A stretch of 64,000 nucleotides of DNA from Clostridium sp. (GTDB lineage: Bacteria; Bacillota; Clostridia; Clostridiales; Clostridiaceae): the NCBI GenBank assembly GCA_029851835.1, contig JARKVD010000017.1:62001-126000 (forward strand). The letters run 5' to 3'. Below the pieces are notes generated by a model. That model was not told the origin of the DNA and made no database searches. It saw only the letters and a program-made list of their open reading frames with translations. Below, in pieces: positions 9,441 through 18,114 of the stretch. A program made the translations under genes and the position numbers. The first letter of the stretch is position 1. Every line of letters begins with the position of its first letter.

Positions 9441-10469
9441 TTATTCAACTATTATAGGTACCTTTCCTTCTTCTATAACTTCACCAATGACAGCTGATTT
9501 TAATTCTAATTGATTTAACTCTTTCATTAAGTTATCAGCCTCTGACCTAGGAAGTGAAATTAATAGTCCTCCAGAAGTCTGTGGATCAAATAGAATATCC
9601 TCCATCCACTGGTCTACATCTTTAAGTTCATATTTCCCTGCAAGATACTTTTTGTTGTTATAAGTTCCAGCTGGTACCAAGCCCATTTCTGCAAATTCTT
9701 TTGCCCCGGAAACAACTGGTATACTGTCCTTAAATAATCTTATTGTTATCTTGGAAGCACTAGCCATTTCATACCCATGTCCCATAATTCCAAAACCTGT
9801 TATATCAGTACAAGCATTAACTGGATACTTTATTATTATTTCTCCTGCATACTTATTTAAAGTAGTCATTACCTTTACTGCTTCTTCATAGGTTTCCTTA
9901 GACGCAAATTCAGCTTTTATTGCAGTATTAATCACACCTGTTCCAATAGGTTTAGTTAAAATTAACACATCTCCTGGTTTACAGCCATAGTTCTTTAAAA
10001 TTTTCTTTGGATGAACTAATCCCATGACAGAAAGACCAAACTTTGGCTCATCATCTTCAACACTATGGCCTCCAATAACAACTGCTCCTGCTTCAATTAC
10101 CTTATCTGCTCCACCCTTTAGAATTTCTCCCAGAACCTCTATTGGAAGACAGTTAGGAAAACATACTATATTCATTGCTACCGTAGGTTTCCCTCCCATA
10201 GCATAAATGTCACTTAAGGAATTAGCTGCGGCTATCGCTCCAAAGGTATATGGATCATCTACCACTGGCGTAAAGAAATCCAAGGTTTGAATAGTTGCTA
10301 TATCATCAGTCAGCTTATAAACTGCTGCATCATCTGCTGTTTCAATTCCTACTAATAAATTTTCATTATTCATCTTAGGCAATTTATCTAAAATCTTTGA
10401 AAGGGTCTCCGGCCCTATTTTAGCTGCTCATCCAGAGGTTTTTGAAAGTTCAGTAAGTCTTTTTATCAT
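9441..10469 (-). CDS. selD: selenide, water dikinase SelD, a selenoprotein (Sec at codon 14)
   Basis: SelD makes selenophosphate from selenide and ATP for SelA. The true start is the ATG at 10469, placed eight bases after a strong GAGGAGG. Codon 14 is an in-frame TGA (10428-10430) in the context SKTSG-TGA-AAKIGP, exactly where family members have Cys or Sec in the catalytic loop. The product is therefore 342 residues with selenocysteine. A caller that treats TGA as stop would start at the later ATG near 10382 and lose the active site. Later motifs include GIETADDAAVY, GGHSVEDDEPK and DITGFGIMGHG. A short hairpin 11 bases past the TGA is a candidate SECIS. The complete Sec machinery next door supports readthrough. 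Confidence 0.95.
10402..10430 (-). promoter_or_regulatory. Sec UGA codon and candidate bacterial SECIS hairpin in selD
   Basis: After the TGA (10428-10430) an 11-base spacer leads to AGGG-CCGGAGA-CCCT (10402-10416), a short stem with a G-containing seven-base loop inside the coding sequence. Position and form fit bacterial SECIS elements, which lie just behind the UGA and are bound by SelB. Confidence 0.6.
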
Positions 10470-10509
10470 AATTATTACCTCCTCTACATATAAAATTTTA
10501 TCCTAATAG

Positions 10510-11154
10510 TTATTTTATGTCTACCATGTCTCTCAATTTATCAATAGTCTTAGTTCCTATGCCTGTTATATTAGTAAGTTCATCCACAGATTTAATTGTT
10601 CCTACACTTTCTCTATAATCAATTATGCTTTGAGCCTTCACTGCTCCGATACCTGGTAAAGTTTGAAGATCTGAGGCGGATGCTTTATTTATATTAATTT
10701 TCCCACTAGAACTCTGTCCCTCCTTAGAAGATGATGACTCTGAAAAGACCTCATTACTTTCCTCTACCTCTTCACCTATCTTATAAATTTTTATACAATC
10801 TTCATCATTTAAAATTTGAGAAAACTTTATTCTATTTTCATCTGCTTCCCCTGTTAATCCTCCTGCAGCATCAATTAAATCTCTAATTCTTGCACCTTCC
10901 TTAAGTTCATATTCTCTTGGGTTTTTAACTTCACCTTTAATATCTGCTACAATTATTTTATTTTCATTCTTATTTTCAACTTCACTGGTTGAAGTAATAA
11001 ATTCTTCAACAGCATTTTTGTTATTCATATCCTTTTCAAAAACTTCTTCAAAATCTATATCTTTATCCTTATTAGAAAAATATCCAACGAAAAGAAACAC
11101 TATACTTAAAACTAGTATAGTAACTGAACCAACAATTTTCTCTTTTAATTTCAT
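10510..11154 (-). CDS. comEA: ComEA, competence DNA receptor
   Basis: The 214-residue protein has an N-terminal membrane anchor (about 7-26) and an acidic linker. An SLBB domain (ADIKGEVKNPREYELKEGARIRDLI) lies around residues 69-120. After a Ser-rich linker come two helix-hairpin-helix motifs (ININKASASDLQTLPGIG and LTNITGIGTKT) in the last 65 residues. ComEA binds double-stranded DNA outside the membrane and passes it to ComEC, whose gene begins 9.5 kb downstream. A site AAGGGG precedes ATG. It lies only 40 bases upstream of selD on the same strand, so it may share a transcript with the selenocysteine genes. Confidence 0.93.
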   Translation of the reverse strand: MKLKEKIVGSVTILVLSIVFLFVGYFSNKDKDIDFEEVFEKDMNNKNAVEEFITSTSEVENKNENKIIVADIKGEVKNPREYELKEGARIRDLIDAAGGLTGEADENRIKFSQILNDEDCIKIYKIGEEVEESNEVFSESSSSKEGQSSSGKININKASASDLQTLPGIGAVKAQSIIDYRESVGTIKSVDELTNITGIGTKTIDKLRDMVDIK

Positions 11155-11252
11155 ATGTATTCCCCTTTTGTACTTATTTATAATTTTAAATCATGAACTT
11201 ATCCCAATTTTTTTATTTATCTATAAGTTTTACCAATTTCCAATTTTTAATA

Positions 11253-11281
11253 TCGTCATTTGTTAATATTTTTGATATAAT
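11253..11281 (+). promoter_or_regulatory. probable promoter of the carboxypeptidase gene
   Basis: A perfect TATAAT (11276-11281) has the -35-like TCGTCA (4 of 6 consensus) 17 bp upstream. It lies 30 bases before the start of the only clear plus-strand gene here. Confidence 0.5.
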
Positions 11282-11311
11282 ATTAAATCATGTGTTTATA
11301 GGGAGATTATT

Positions 11312-12628
11312 ATGAAAAGACTTGCGTTTATATTGCTTATATTTTTTACAATTACCCTATTTGGTAATTATACTGATGTATATGCATCTACAGAACCTCC
11401 ATCTATTACAGGACAAAGTGTGGTTGTAATGGATGCCAATACAGGTGCCGTAGTATATGGTAGAAATGAACATAGACAGTATCCACCAGCATCTACTACG
11501 AAGCTGATGACAATACTATTAACTTTAGAAAACTGTGAAATGAATGAAATCGTCACTGTTGGACCACTACCACCTTATATTGAAGGTTCAAAAATTTATA
11601 TCCATGAAGGTGAACAAATGACTGTGGAGCAAATGTTATATGCGGTTATTATGGCATCTGCTAACGATTGTGCAGCCGCTCTCGCAGAGCATATATCTGG
11701 CTCCATTGAAGCTTTTGCTGAATTAATGACTAAAAGATCAAAAGAACTTGGTGCCATGAATACCAATTTCGAAAACCCCCATGGACTTTATGGTGAAAAT
11801 CATAGATCTACAACCCACGATTTAGCCTTAATGGAAAAAGAATTATTAAAATATCCAAAATATATAGAGATATCTCAAACAAAATCCTTGCTTATGGATG
11901 CAACAAATAAATCGGAAGAGCAACGACCTTTATGGAATGATAACAGACTTGTTCAAGAAGGCGATGATAAATACTATCCTTACGCCGTAGCTGGAAAAAC
12001 TGGATACACCGATGAATCTAAACATTCCTACGTAGCTTCTGCTAAAAAGGGAGACCAAAGCTTTATAGTTGCAATCCTATATGATGAACAAAAGGCTTAT
12101 TACAATGAAGTTGAAGCTATCTTTGAATGGGCCTTTGAAAACTTTGCCACTGAAAAATTATTTTCCAAAGGTGACCAAATCGATACTTACATCACCTCTA
12201 ACGGAACAAATATTCCTTTAACTATTGGTGAGGATATCTTCTACTCAAAGGATTTAACTTCTGGAATTCAGCCTAAAGTAGTTGTTGATAAGGATGCTCT
12301 TTCAGGTAAATTCTTTAATGCTAATGAGCCTATAACTTCAGTTAATATAACTTACAACAATCAAACCTATACAGCTTCAGTAAGCAGTACTGTAAATTAC
12401 GAAGAAAAAACAATACCTGTACTAGGTGATATTGTTACTACTAAAAAAAATACTATTGACTATATGAAGTTAGCAAAGATTATTATAGGATCAATAATTG
12501 GTGTATTAACTCTTTTCTTAATTTTAATTCTTGTTATTAGAAGAATTAATTTAAACAAACGAAAAAGAAAAAATATGTATTTATCATCATATCAATCAAA
12601 AAATAAAAAAAGATACAAAAATTATTAA
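11312..12628 (+). CDS. dacF: D-alanyl-D-alanine carboxypeptidase (low-molecular-weight PBP, S11 family)
   Basis: The 438-residue enzyme trims the terminal D-Ala from peptidoglycan stem peptides. An N-terminal signal peptide (about 1-25) is followed by all three active-site motifs: S61-T-T-K64, S116-A-N118 and K229-T-G. A beta-rich domain follows (about 285-375). A single membrane helix near 392-414 with a very basic tail (NLNKRKRKN) anchors it; many relatives use an amphipathic helix instead. The start has GGGAG upstream. It is monocistronic and convergent with rluD, sharing a terminator. The symbol reflects the family (DacF/PbpE type) and the exact paralogue is uncertain. Confidence 0.9.
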   Translation: MKRLAFILLIFFTITLFGNYTDVYASTEPPSITGQSVVVMDANTGAVVYGRNEHRQYPPASTTKLMTILLTLENCEMNEIVTVGPLPPYIEGSKIYIHEGEQMTVEQMLYAVIMASANDCAAALAEHISGSIEAFAELMTKRSKELGAMNTNFENPHGLYGENHRSTTHDLALMEKELLKYPKYIEISQTKSLLMDATNKSEEQRPLWNDNRLVQEGDDKYYPYAVAGKTGYTDESKHSYVASAKKGDQSFIVAILYDEQKAYYNEVEAIFEWAFENFATEKLFSKGDQIDTYITSNGTNIPLTIGEDIFYSKDLTSGIQPKVVVDKDALSGKFFNANEPITSVNITYNNQTYTASVSSTVNYEEKTIPVLGDIVTTKKNTIDYMKLAKIIIGSIIGVLTLFLILILVIRRINLNKRKRKNMYLSSYQSKNKKRYKNY

Positions 12629-12630
12629 TA

Positions 12631-12706
12631 AAAAACACGGTATTCCGTGAACAGCCTCTGCCAAGTAGACAGTTGGCTGTTCATTTCCTTTGAATACCGT
12701 GTTTAT
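12631..12706. terminator. bidirectional terminator with a nested second hairpin
   Basis: The outer stem is 13 bp and perfect (AAACACGGTATTC at 12633-12645, GAATACCGTGTTT at 12692-12704), with A and T runs on its outer sides. Inside it a second perfect 8-bp stem (GAACAGCC/GGCTGTTC, 12649-12656 and 12675-12682) closes an 18-base loop. It serves the convergent carboxypeptidase and rluD genes. The nested form is unusual for a simple terminator. Confidence 0.8.
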
Positions 12707-12716
12707 TTTATGTATA

Positions 12717-13610
12717 TTACTTAAGACTTTCAATTAACTTTTTCATATCCTCTGGCATTTCACAATGAAACTCTAAAATTTCCCTATTTCTTGGATGTGG
12801 AAGTTTTAATCTAAAAGCATGTAATGCTTGACGGTCAATTAATTCTTCATCATTAAATTCACTATATAGTGATTCACCATATATAGGGTGACCCTCATAA
12901 CTTAAATGAACTCTGATCTGATGAGTTCTTCCCGTTTCTAAGAGAAGCTGAACTAATGAACCTTCCTTATATTCATCTATTACTTTATAGTGAGTAATAC
13001 TTTTTTGCCCATCCTCTAAAACAGCTCTTTTTATAGTCTCATTAGTAGGTCTGCCTATTGGCCTATCAATGGTCCCTTCCTTTTCTTTTAAATGACCATG
13101 AACAATGGCTAAATATGATTTTTCAATTAAATCTTGCTCCATGAATTTTGCTAAACTCATATGAGAAAATTGATTTTTAGCAATCATTATAAGTCCTGAC
13201 GTATCCCTATCCAGTCTACTCACAAGTCTTACAATTGAATTATCTTTATTCTGTCTAAAGTGATAAATTACCCCATTAGCTAAGGTTCCTGTTGGATGAC
13301 TCTTTGTTGGGTGTACTACCATAAATGGTGGCTTATTCACAATTAGAAGATCATCATCCTCATATACAACTTGAATATTTAAGTTTTCTCCCTGTATATC
13401 TTGATTTTCTTCTTTTGTTACCTTAACTTGAATTTCATCACCCTCTGAAAGTTTATAGCTTAACCTAACCTGTTTACCATTTACCATAAGTCTTTGACCC
13501 ATAGCTGAATTTCTAATAAATCTCCCTGAAAGATTTAATTCATCTTTCATGTAATCTCTTATTTTAACATCATTTCCTGCTGCTGTTACTTTGTATCTTA
13601 CTATGCTCAT
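12717..13610 (-). CDS. rluD: RluA/RluD-family 23S rRNA pseudouridine synthase
   Basis: The 297-residue enzyme converts uridine to pseudouridine in RNA, most likely 23S rRNA. Residues 12-80 form an S4 RNA-binding domain. The catalytic motif VSRLDRDTSGLIMIAKN (about 133-149) contains the active-site Asp, and LLETGRTHQIRVHLSYEGHP is the second family signature. Its exact target uridines cannot be told from sequence alone, so the symbol is by family. GAGGG precedes the ATG. It is probably transcribed alone, from the region that holds a two-hairpin element copy. Confidence 0.88.
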   Translation of the reverse strand: MSIVRYKVTAAGNDVKIRDYMKDELNLSGRFIRNSAMGQRLMVNGKQVRLSYKLSEGDEIQVKVTKEENQDIQGENLNIQVVYEDDDLLIVNKPPFMVVHPTKSHPTGTLANGVIYHFRQNKDNSIVRLVSRLDRDTSGLIMIAKNQFSHMSLAKFMEQDLIEKSYLAIVHGHLKEKEGTIDRPIGRPTNETIKRAVLEDGQKSITHYKVIDEYKEGSLVQLLLETGRTHQIRVHLSYEGHPIYGESLYSEFNDEELIDRQALHAFRLKLPHPRNREILEFHCEMPEDMKKLIESLK

Positions 13611-13638
13611 CTATATACCCTCTTTTTATTATTATGTA

Positions 13639-13705
13639 ACTCATTCTCAGTTTCTTCCAATGAGTAAGTTCGATTAACCAAATCATAGATTTGGAATCTC
13701 ACTTA
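13639..13705 (+). repeat. two-hairpin intergenic element, full copy
   Basis: Hairpin I pairs ACTCATT (13639-13645) with AATGAGT (13659-13665). Hairpin II starts at 13665: TAAGT, TC, arm GATT, AA, CCAAATC, loop ATA, GATTTGG, arm AATC, TC, ACTTA. The geometry is identical to the copies at 39.5 and 45.3 kb, but the variable arm differs and is matched by its partner. The rest of 13706-13830 is AT-rich without a gene. Confidence 0.75.
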
Positions 13706-13830
13706 TGTAGAATTTAGAATTTAAAATTACAATTAACTCAATTTTATCCATTTATATTTAATTAGCAAACTTATTGATTTTATTAAATTTATACTATTAA
13801 AACATTTTATATAAATTAATATGTAATTAA

Positions 13831-13861
13831 AAATAAGCCTCCACATTAGGAGACTTATTTT
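13831..13861 (-). terminator. terminator after the ridA pseudogene
   Basis: An 11-bp stem with one mismatch (AATAAGCCTCC against GGAGACTTATT, six-base loop) lies directly behind the pseudogene stop. Confidence 0.7.
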
Positions 13862-14130
13862 TATTCTACCACTGCAATAACTTCTATTTCTATTAAAGCA
13901 TCCTTTGGTAATCTAGCCGGTTGCACACATGATCTTGCTAGTGGATTTGAATTAAAGTATGTAGCATATACTTCATTCATCGCTGCAACCTAATTCATAT
14001 CCTTAATAAATACAAGGGGCTTAACTACTTTATCCATTGTTGTTCCTGCCTCTTCTAAAACAGCTTTTACATTATCTAGACATACTGCTGTAGCCTCTTT
14101 AATGTCATCACTTACAATAGTTTTATTCAT
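13861..14130 (-). pseudogene. ridA: broken RidA/YjgF-family imine deaminase
   Basis: From ATG at 14130 (site GAGGGCG) the frame reads MNKTIVS and then jumps to text that is normally near residue 50 of this ~125-residue family (NVKAVLEEAGTTMDKVV, FIKDMN). A TAG at codon 47 (13990-13992) follows, and then the normal C-terminal half ([17 protein letters not shown], then [16 protein letters not shown]). So about 40 residues are deleted in frame near the N-terminus and an amber stop interrupts the rest. RidA hydrolyses reactive enamine/imine intermediates of amino-acid metabolism; this copy should be inactive. The good ribosome-binding site and terminator suggest the decay is recent. Confidence 0.88.
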
Positions 14131-14188
14131 ATTATCGCCCTCATAAATTAATTTTATATGAAACCGAAGTTTAACTTAGGCATCAATA

Positions 14189-14764
14189 CTAACCCCTTCT
14201 ATTTCCCATTAAAAGGTAGTTTCTTGCTTTTATTGTATCTAAATGAATTATTGAACCTCTCACAATGATATACATTATTGTATCCTCAAAAGATTTTAAA
14301 AGAGCTTTATCTAGATCATTATAAGCTAATTCCCTAAGCTCATTAACCCCTTTATAAGATCTTGATGGCTCTATACAATCAGCTATATAAACTATCTTCT
14401 CTAAGGTGCTCATATTTTCTCTACCCGTAGTATGATATTTTATAGCATTTAATATGTCTTCATCATTAATATGAAATAATTCCCTTGCTATATAGGCTCC
14501 AACTGTGCCATGTAAAAGCTGCGGTGATTTATAATATACATTTGATATAACTTCACCACTTACCTTTGCTTTACTTATTAAGTCACTGGCAGAAAAATTT
14601 TTAGCACAGTCATGACATAGCCCTGCAATTCTAGCTTTAGCTGGATCCACTCCATATCGAACTGCTAGCTCTTCACTAGTTTTCATAACTCCTAATGTAT
14701 GATTATATCTATCTACTGTGAGATGTACTTTAATATACTCTTTTATCTTATTTTCATGCCACAT
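14189..14764 (-). CDS. yqeK: YqeK-type HD-domain diadenosine tetraphosphate hydrolase
   Basis: The 191-residue protein has the HD-domain pattern of YqeK: DRYNHTLGVMKTSEELA (His), GLCHDCAKNF (HD pair near residues 51-52), LLHGTVGAYIA and AIKYHTTGRENMS. YqeK enzymes split Ap4A symmetrically to ADP and use a bound iron. It starts three bases after nadD stops, the common pairing. In many relatives rsfS follows; here the broken ridA follows instead. Confidence 0.88.
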   Translation of the reverse strand: MWHENKIKEYIKVHLTVDRYNHTLGVMKTSEELAVRYGVDPAKARIAGLCHDCAKNFSASDLISKAKVSGEVISNVYYKSPQLLHGTVGAYIARELFHINDEDILNAIKYHTTGRENMSTLEKIVYIADCIEPSRSYKGVNELRELAYNDLDKALLKSFEDTIMYIIVRGSIIHLDTIKARNYLLMGNRRG

Positions 14765-14767
14765 ACG

Positions 14768-15376
14768 TTACACCTTATCCCTATATAAATTATATTCGTC
14801 AATTATTTTTTTCACTTTTGGCGGCAACAGATAATTAACCACTTTATGTTGTGCTATCTTCTCCTTAATAGCAGTAGAAGAGATATCTAATAAAGGCATT
14901 TGCAAGAAAATAATTTTTGTATTATATTCTTCTTCTATCCTTGCTTTCATCTCAAATATACTTTTTTCAGAAAATCCACTTCTAGAGAACACCACTAAAG
15001 TGCAGTTATCCAATATAATATCTATGTTCTTCCAGGTATCTAGTGCCATTAGGCTGTCTACCCCAACAAGAAAAAACCACTCCGTATCTGGTTCTACTTT
15101 GTTAAAGTGAATCAAAGTATTATATGTATAACTTAATCCATTATTTTTAATCTCATAATCACTTATAGAAAACTTTTCTTCTCCCTCTATAGCTTTTAAG
15201 ACCATTTCATATCTTGTTTTTCCGCTTGTTACCATCCTATTATTTTTATGTGGCGGATGACCAGCAGGCATAAATATAATCTCATCAACTTCTAAGTTAT
15301 ATAGTGCTTCATATGCAATATGAATATGACCATTATGTATAGGGTCAAAGGTTCCTCCAAAAATCACTTTTTTCAT
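14768..15376 (-). CDS. nadD: nicotinate-nucleotide adenylyltransferase
   Basis: The enzyme joins nicotinate mononucleotide and ATP to deamido-NAD in NAD synthesis. The nucleotidyltransferase signature GGTFDPIHNGHIH lies at the N-terminus, and the second motif ISSTAIKEKI near the C-terminus. I chose the ATG at 15376 (MKKVIFGGTF), which follows AGAGGTAATAGC; an upstream start would add 16 residues unlike the family. This gives 202 residues, the usual size. It sits between yhbY and yqeK. Confidence 0.93.
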   Translation of the reverse strand: MKKVIFGGTFDPIHNGHIHIAYEALYNLEVDEIIFMPAGHPPHKNNRMVTSGKTRYEMVLKAIEGEEKFSISDYEIKNNGLSYTYNTLIHFNKVEPDTEWFFLVGVDSLMALDTWKNIDIILDNCTLVVFSRSGFSEKSIFEMKARIEEEYNTKIIFLQMPLLDISSTAIKEKIAQHKVVNYLLPPKVKKIIDEYNLYRDKV

Positions 15377-15455
15377 GCTATTACCTCTTTCACCATAATA
15401 CCATAATCTAAAGTATTTTACCAACCATAACTTAGATAGAAGATTTCAATAAGAT

Positions 15456-15485
15456 TTTTAGAGGAAGCTAAAACTCCCTCTAAAA
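15456..15485 (-). terminator. possible terminator between yhbY and nadD
   Basis: TTTTAGAGG (15456-15464) pairs perfectly with CCTCTAAAA (15477-15485). The minus-strand tail, AATCTTATT, is only moderately T-rich, so read-through into nadD is likely. Confidence 0.4.
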
Positions 15486-15492
15486 GTAACTC

Positions 15493-15927
15493 TTATCTAC
15501 TTCTTCCCTTATTTCCTCTGCTGCTACTTTGCTTGCTTCTATACTGACTTCTTCTTTGTTCTTTTCTCTCTTCGCTTTTACGTATTGCTATTTGTTTTTT
15601 TGATTCCTTTGGTTTTTCTGGACCTCCAACTCTAAGATTCTCTAAATCTATTTTAGGGTTTTTCTTAGATTTACGGTATAAAACTAATTTACCACCAATA
15701 GCTTGAATTCCTTCACATCCAAGTTCTTCACATAATATATCTGAAGCTTCTCTTGCAGTAATTCCACTATTGTTTAAGGTTTTTATTTTAATTAATTCTC
15801 TTTTTTCTAAAGCTCCATCAACCTGCTTTATAAAATTTTCCTCTATACCATCTTTACCAACTTGGAATATCGGATCTATCTGGTTTGATAAGCCTCTTAA
15901 AAAACTTCTTTGTTTTGTTGTTATCAT
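15493..15927 (-). CDS. yhbY: YhbY-family (CRM domain) ribosome-assembly RNA-binding protein
   Basis: Residues 1-95 form the CRM domain: TTKQRSFLRGLSNQIDPIFQVGKDG, then ALEKRELIKIKTLNN and GGKLVLYRKSK. These proteins bind pre-50S ribosomal particles. The protein is 144 residues against about 97 in the core family. The extra 45 residues are an unstructured, very basic tail rich in Arg, Lys, Ser and Gln (RKSEERKEQRRSQYRSK). The ATG follows AAGGAG. It is 18 bases downstream of obg, matching its ribosomal role. Confidence 0.9.
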   Translation of the reverse strand: MITTKQRSFLRGLSNQIDPIFQVGKDGIEENFIKQVDGALEKRELIKIKTLNNSGITAREASDILCEELGCEGIQAIGGKLVLYRKSKKNPKIDLENLRVGGPEKPKESKKQIAIRKSEERKEQRRSQYRSKQSSSRGNKGRSR

Positions 15928-15945
15928 AATTTATTTTACTCCTTA

Positions 15946-17223
15946 CTATAGTAGGAACTCGAATTCGAAGTCATTTAATCTAACAACATCTCCATCTTCA
16001 ATTCCCATTTCCTTTAATTCATCGATTATACCTTTATTTCTTAATACCTTATGGAAGTATCTTAATGAATCTGGATCATTTACATTAACACTTGCAAGTA
16101 ATCTATCAACGAAGGAACCAGTAATTTCAAATATACCTTCTTCCACTTCATTAATTTCATAAGTAAATCTCTTTTCCTCTGGTATATATCTATCTTCTTC
16201 TGCTATTTCTAAATCAGTTATAGGAATAGTGCTTAACATTTCTGCAGCAGCCTTCATTAAATCATCAACGCCTTCATTAGTTGCAGCAGAGATTTTATAT
16301 ATCTTATCATATCCCATTGCATTTAATTCTTTTTTGAAGTTTTCAAAAACCTCTTCATCATAAAGCATATCTGATTTATTTGCAGCAATGATTTGTGGTC
16401 TATCCCATAATTTTATGCTGTATTTTTTAAGTTCTTCATTAATTCTCTTGAAATCTTCAATTGGATCTCTGCCTTCAATTCCTGAAATATCAACAACATG
16501 TATAAGCATTCTTGTTCTTTCAATATGTCTTAAGAATTCAAGACCTAATCCAACCCCTTCAGCTGCTCCTTCAATAATTCCTGGAATATCAGCTATAACA
16601 AATGGTTGTATTCCTGGAACTGCAACCACCCCTAGGTTTGGCTTAATTGTTGTAAAGTGATAGTTTGCTATCTTTGGTCTTGCTTTTGATACCATAGATA
16701 AAAGTGTAGATTTTCCAACGTTAGGGAATCCTAAAAGACCAACATCAGCTAAAAGCTTAAGCTCAAGCTTAATAAATCTTTCTTCTCCTGGCATTCCTGG
16801 CTCAGCAAAATGTGGCGCCTGTCTTGTAGGTGTACAGAATTTAGCATTTCCTTTTCCACCTTTTCCACCTTTACAAACCACATATGTATCACCAGCATGT
16901 GCTAAGTCACACATAACCTTATCAGTTTCAAAATCCTTAACTATAGTTCCCATTGGAACTTTAATTATTATATCTTCTCCAGCTTTTCCATAGCACTTAG
17001 AACCTTCACCTTTACCCCCATCTGGAGCTACAAATTTACGGTGATAAGAGAAATCTAGAAGGGTTGTCATGTTAGTATCCACAACTAATATAACACTTCC
17101 ACCGTCTCCACCATCTCCACCATCTGGACCTCCAAGGGGAGCAAACTTTTCTCTTCTAAAGTGAATTGAACCATTTCCACCATTACCTGATTTAACAAAA
17201 ATTTTTGCCTTATCTATAAACAT
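15946..17223 (-). CDS. obg: Obg/CgtA GTPase for 50S ribosome assembly
   Basis: The 425-residue protein has the three Obg parts: a Gly-rich fold (residues 1-158, many GG repeats), a GTPase domain with GFPNVGKST (G1), DIPGIIEGA (G3) and NKSD (G4), and the C-terminal OCT domain (about 350-425). Obg is an essential GTPase linked to large-subunit maturation, stress signalling and, in spore formers, entry into sporulation. AGGAGAG precedes the ATG. It is separated from rpmA by a terminator, so it likely has its own promoter in 17224-17430. Confidence 0.96.
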   Translation of the reverse strand: MFIDKAKIFVKSGNGGNGSIHFRREKFAPLGGPDGGDGGDGGSVILVVDTNMTTLLDFSYHRKFVAPDGGKGEGSKCYGKAGEDIIIKVPMGTIVKDFETDKVMCDLAHAGDTYVVCKGGKGGKGNAKFCTPTRQAPHFAEPGMPGEERFIKLELKLLADVGLLGFPNVGKSTLLSMVSKARPKIANYHFTTIKPNLGVVAVPGIQPFVIADIPGIIEGAAEGVGLGLEFLRHIERTRMLIHVVDISGIEGRDPIEDFKRINEELKKYSIKLWDRPQIIAANKSDMLYDEEVFENFKKELNAMGYDKIYKISAATNEGVDDLMKAAAEMLSTIPITDLEIAEEDRYIPEEKRFTYEINEVEEGIFEITGSFVDRLLASVNVNDPDSLRYFHKVLRNKGIIDELKEMGIEDGDVVRLNDFEFEFLL

Positions 17224-17432
17224 AATCTATTTCACTCTCCTAACTAAAACATCCCTTAATATTTTTAGCTTATTGTTAATATTACTATAACTTTTAAACG
17301 AAGTGACAAGAATATCACTTTTCATCTTATCTTAAGTTTCACTTATCTATAATAGTATGTACTAAATTCTCTCAATTGAAACACCATTTTTATAAGGATG
17401 TTTTTTTATATCATAGCCTTACTATGACATAA

Positions 17433-17457
17433 AAAAGCACCCTTAATGGGTGCTTTT
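17433..17457 (-). terminator. terminator of the rplU-prp-rpmA operon
   Basis: AAAAGCACCC-TTAAT-GGGTGCTTTT is a perfect hairpin with a T run on the minus strand, five bases past the rpmA stop. Confidence 0.9.
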
Positions 17458-17461
17458 AAAA

Positions 17462-17764
17462 CTATTCGGCTATTGCAACTTCTACATCAACTGGGTAAAC
17501 AGAAGCTTTCTTCTTGTCTCTACCCATTCTTTCAAATCTTACAATTCCATCAACCTTAGCGAAAAGAGTGTCATCTCCACCGATACCTACGTTTGTACCT
17601 GGGTGAATTTTTGTTCCTCTTTGTCTTACAAGGATGTTTCCTGCAAGTACAAATTGTCCGTCTGCACGTTTAACACCTAATCTCTTAGATTCACTGTCTC
17701 TACCGTTCTTTGAGCTACCTACTCCTTTTTTATGAGCACATAACTGAAGGTTTATTAGTAACAT
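17462..17764 (-). CDS. rpmA: ribosomal protein L27 with cleavable N-terminal extension
   Basis: The 100-residue L27 begins [18 protein letters not shown] and continues with the conserved [12 protein letters not shown] and [10 protein letters not shown]. In Firmicutes the first nine residues are removed by the protease Prp, encoded just upstream, so that the mature end can reach the peptidyl-transferase centre. The residue before the cut is usually Phe; here it is Cys, with Leu before it. The rest is standard. It lies one base after prp, with GAGGTG before the ATG. Confidence 0.95.
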   Translation of the reverse strand: MLLINLQLCAHKKGVGSSKNGRDSESKRLGVKRADGQFVLAGNILVRQRGTKIHPGTNVGIGGDDTLFAKVDGIVRFERMGRDKKKASVYPVDVEVAIAE

Positions 17765-17765
17765 A

Positions 17766-18113
17766 TCACTGCACCTCCTCTACTATAACTTTGATATATT
17801 TTCCGTAGCTAATTTCTAAATTTTTCAATCCTAACAACATAGTTTCAAGTAAAACCTGCGCTTCATCTATCTCCTCTGCTCCTAGGCTTTTTAAATCTAG
17901 TCTGATGTTGCCTTCTTCGGCCACATAGCTAGGGTTCAGCTTCAGCACTTCTAACGCTCCTATGATTGTTACCTGTGCTAAGTTGGATACACATCCACAA
18001 ACAACGTCATCATAAATAACTGTTTTTTCTTTATGATCATAATATTCTGCGTGTCCATCTACATGAAATGAAACTAGCTTATTATTTGACTTTTGAAATT
18101 TAACAGTAATCAT
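17766..18113 (-). CDS. prp: Prp, ribosomal-processing cysteine protease
   Basis: The small protease (115 residues from the ATG at 18113) removes the N-terminal extension of L27. The catalytic His lies in FHVDGHAEY and the catalytic Cys in [13 protein letters not shown]. The start MITVKFQKS is chosen because it begins just after the rplU stop; an upstream start would overlap rplU. The order rplU-prp-rpmA is the standard Firmicute arrangement and couples the protease to its substrate. Confidence 0.93.
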   Translation of the reverse strand: MITVKFQKSNNKLVSFHVDGHAEYYDHKEKTVIYDDVVCGCVSNLAQVTIIGALEVLKLNPSYVAEEGNIRLDLKSLGAEEIDEAQVLLETMLLGLKNLEISYGKYIKVIVEEVQ

Positions 18114-18114
18114 A

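Noticed and set aside
13990..13992. TAG in ridA as a pyrrolysine codon
   Set aside because: The gene also lacks about 40 N-terminal residues, and RidA is not a known Pyl protein; decay explains both.
15770..16660. long plus-strand frames opposite obg and yhbY, and similar antisense frames elsewhere
   Set aside because: They lie opposite strongly conserved genes, lack ribosome-binding sites and follow codon shadows.
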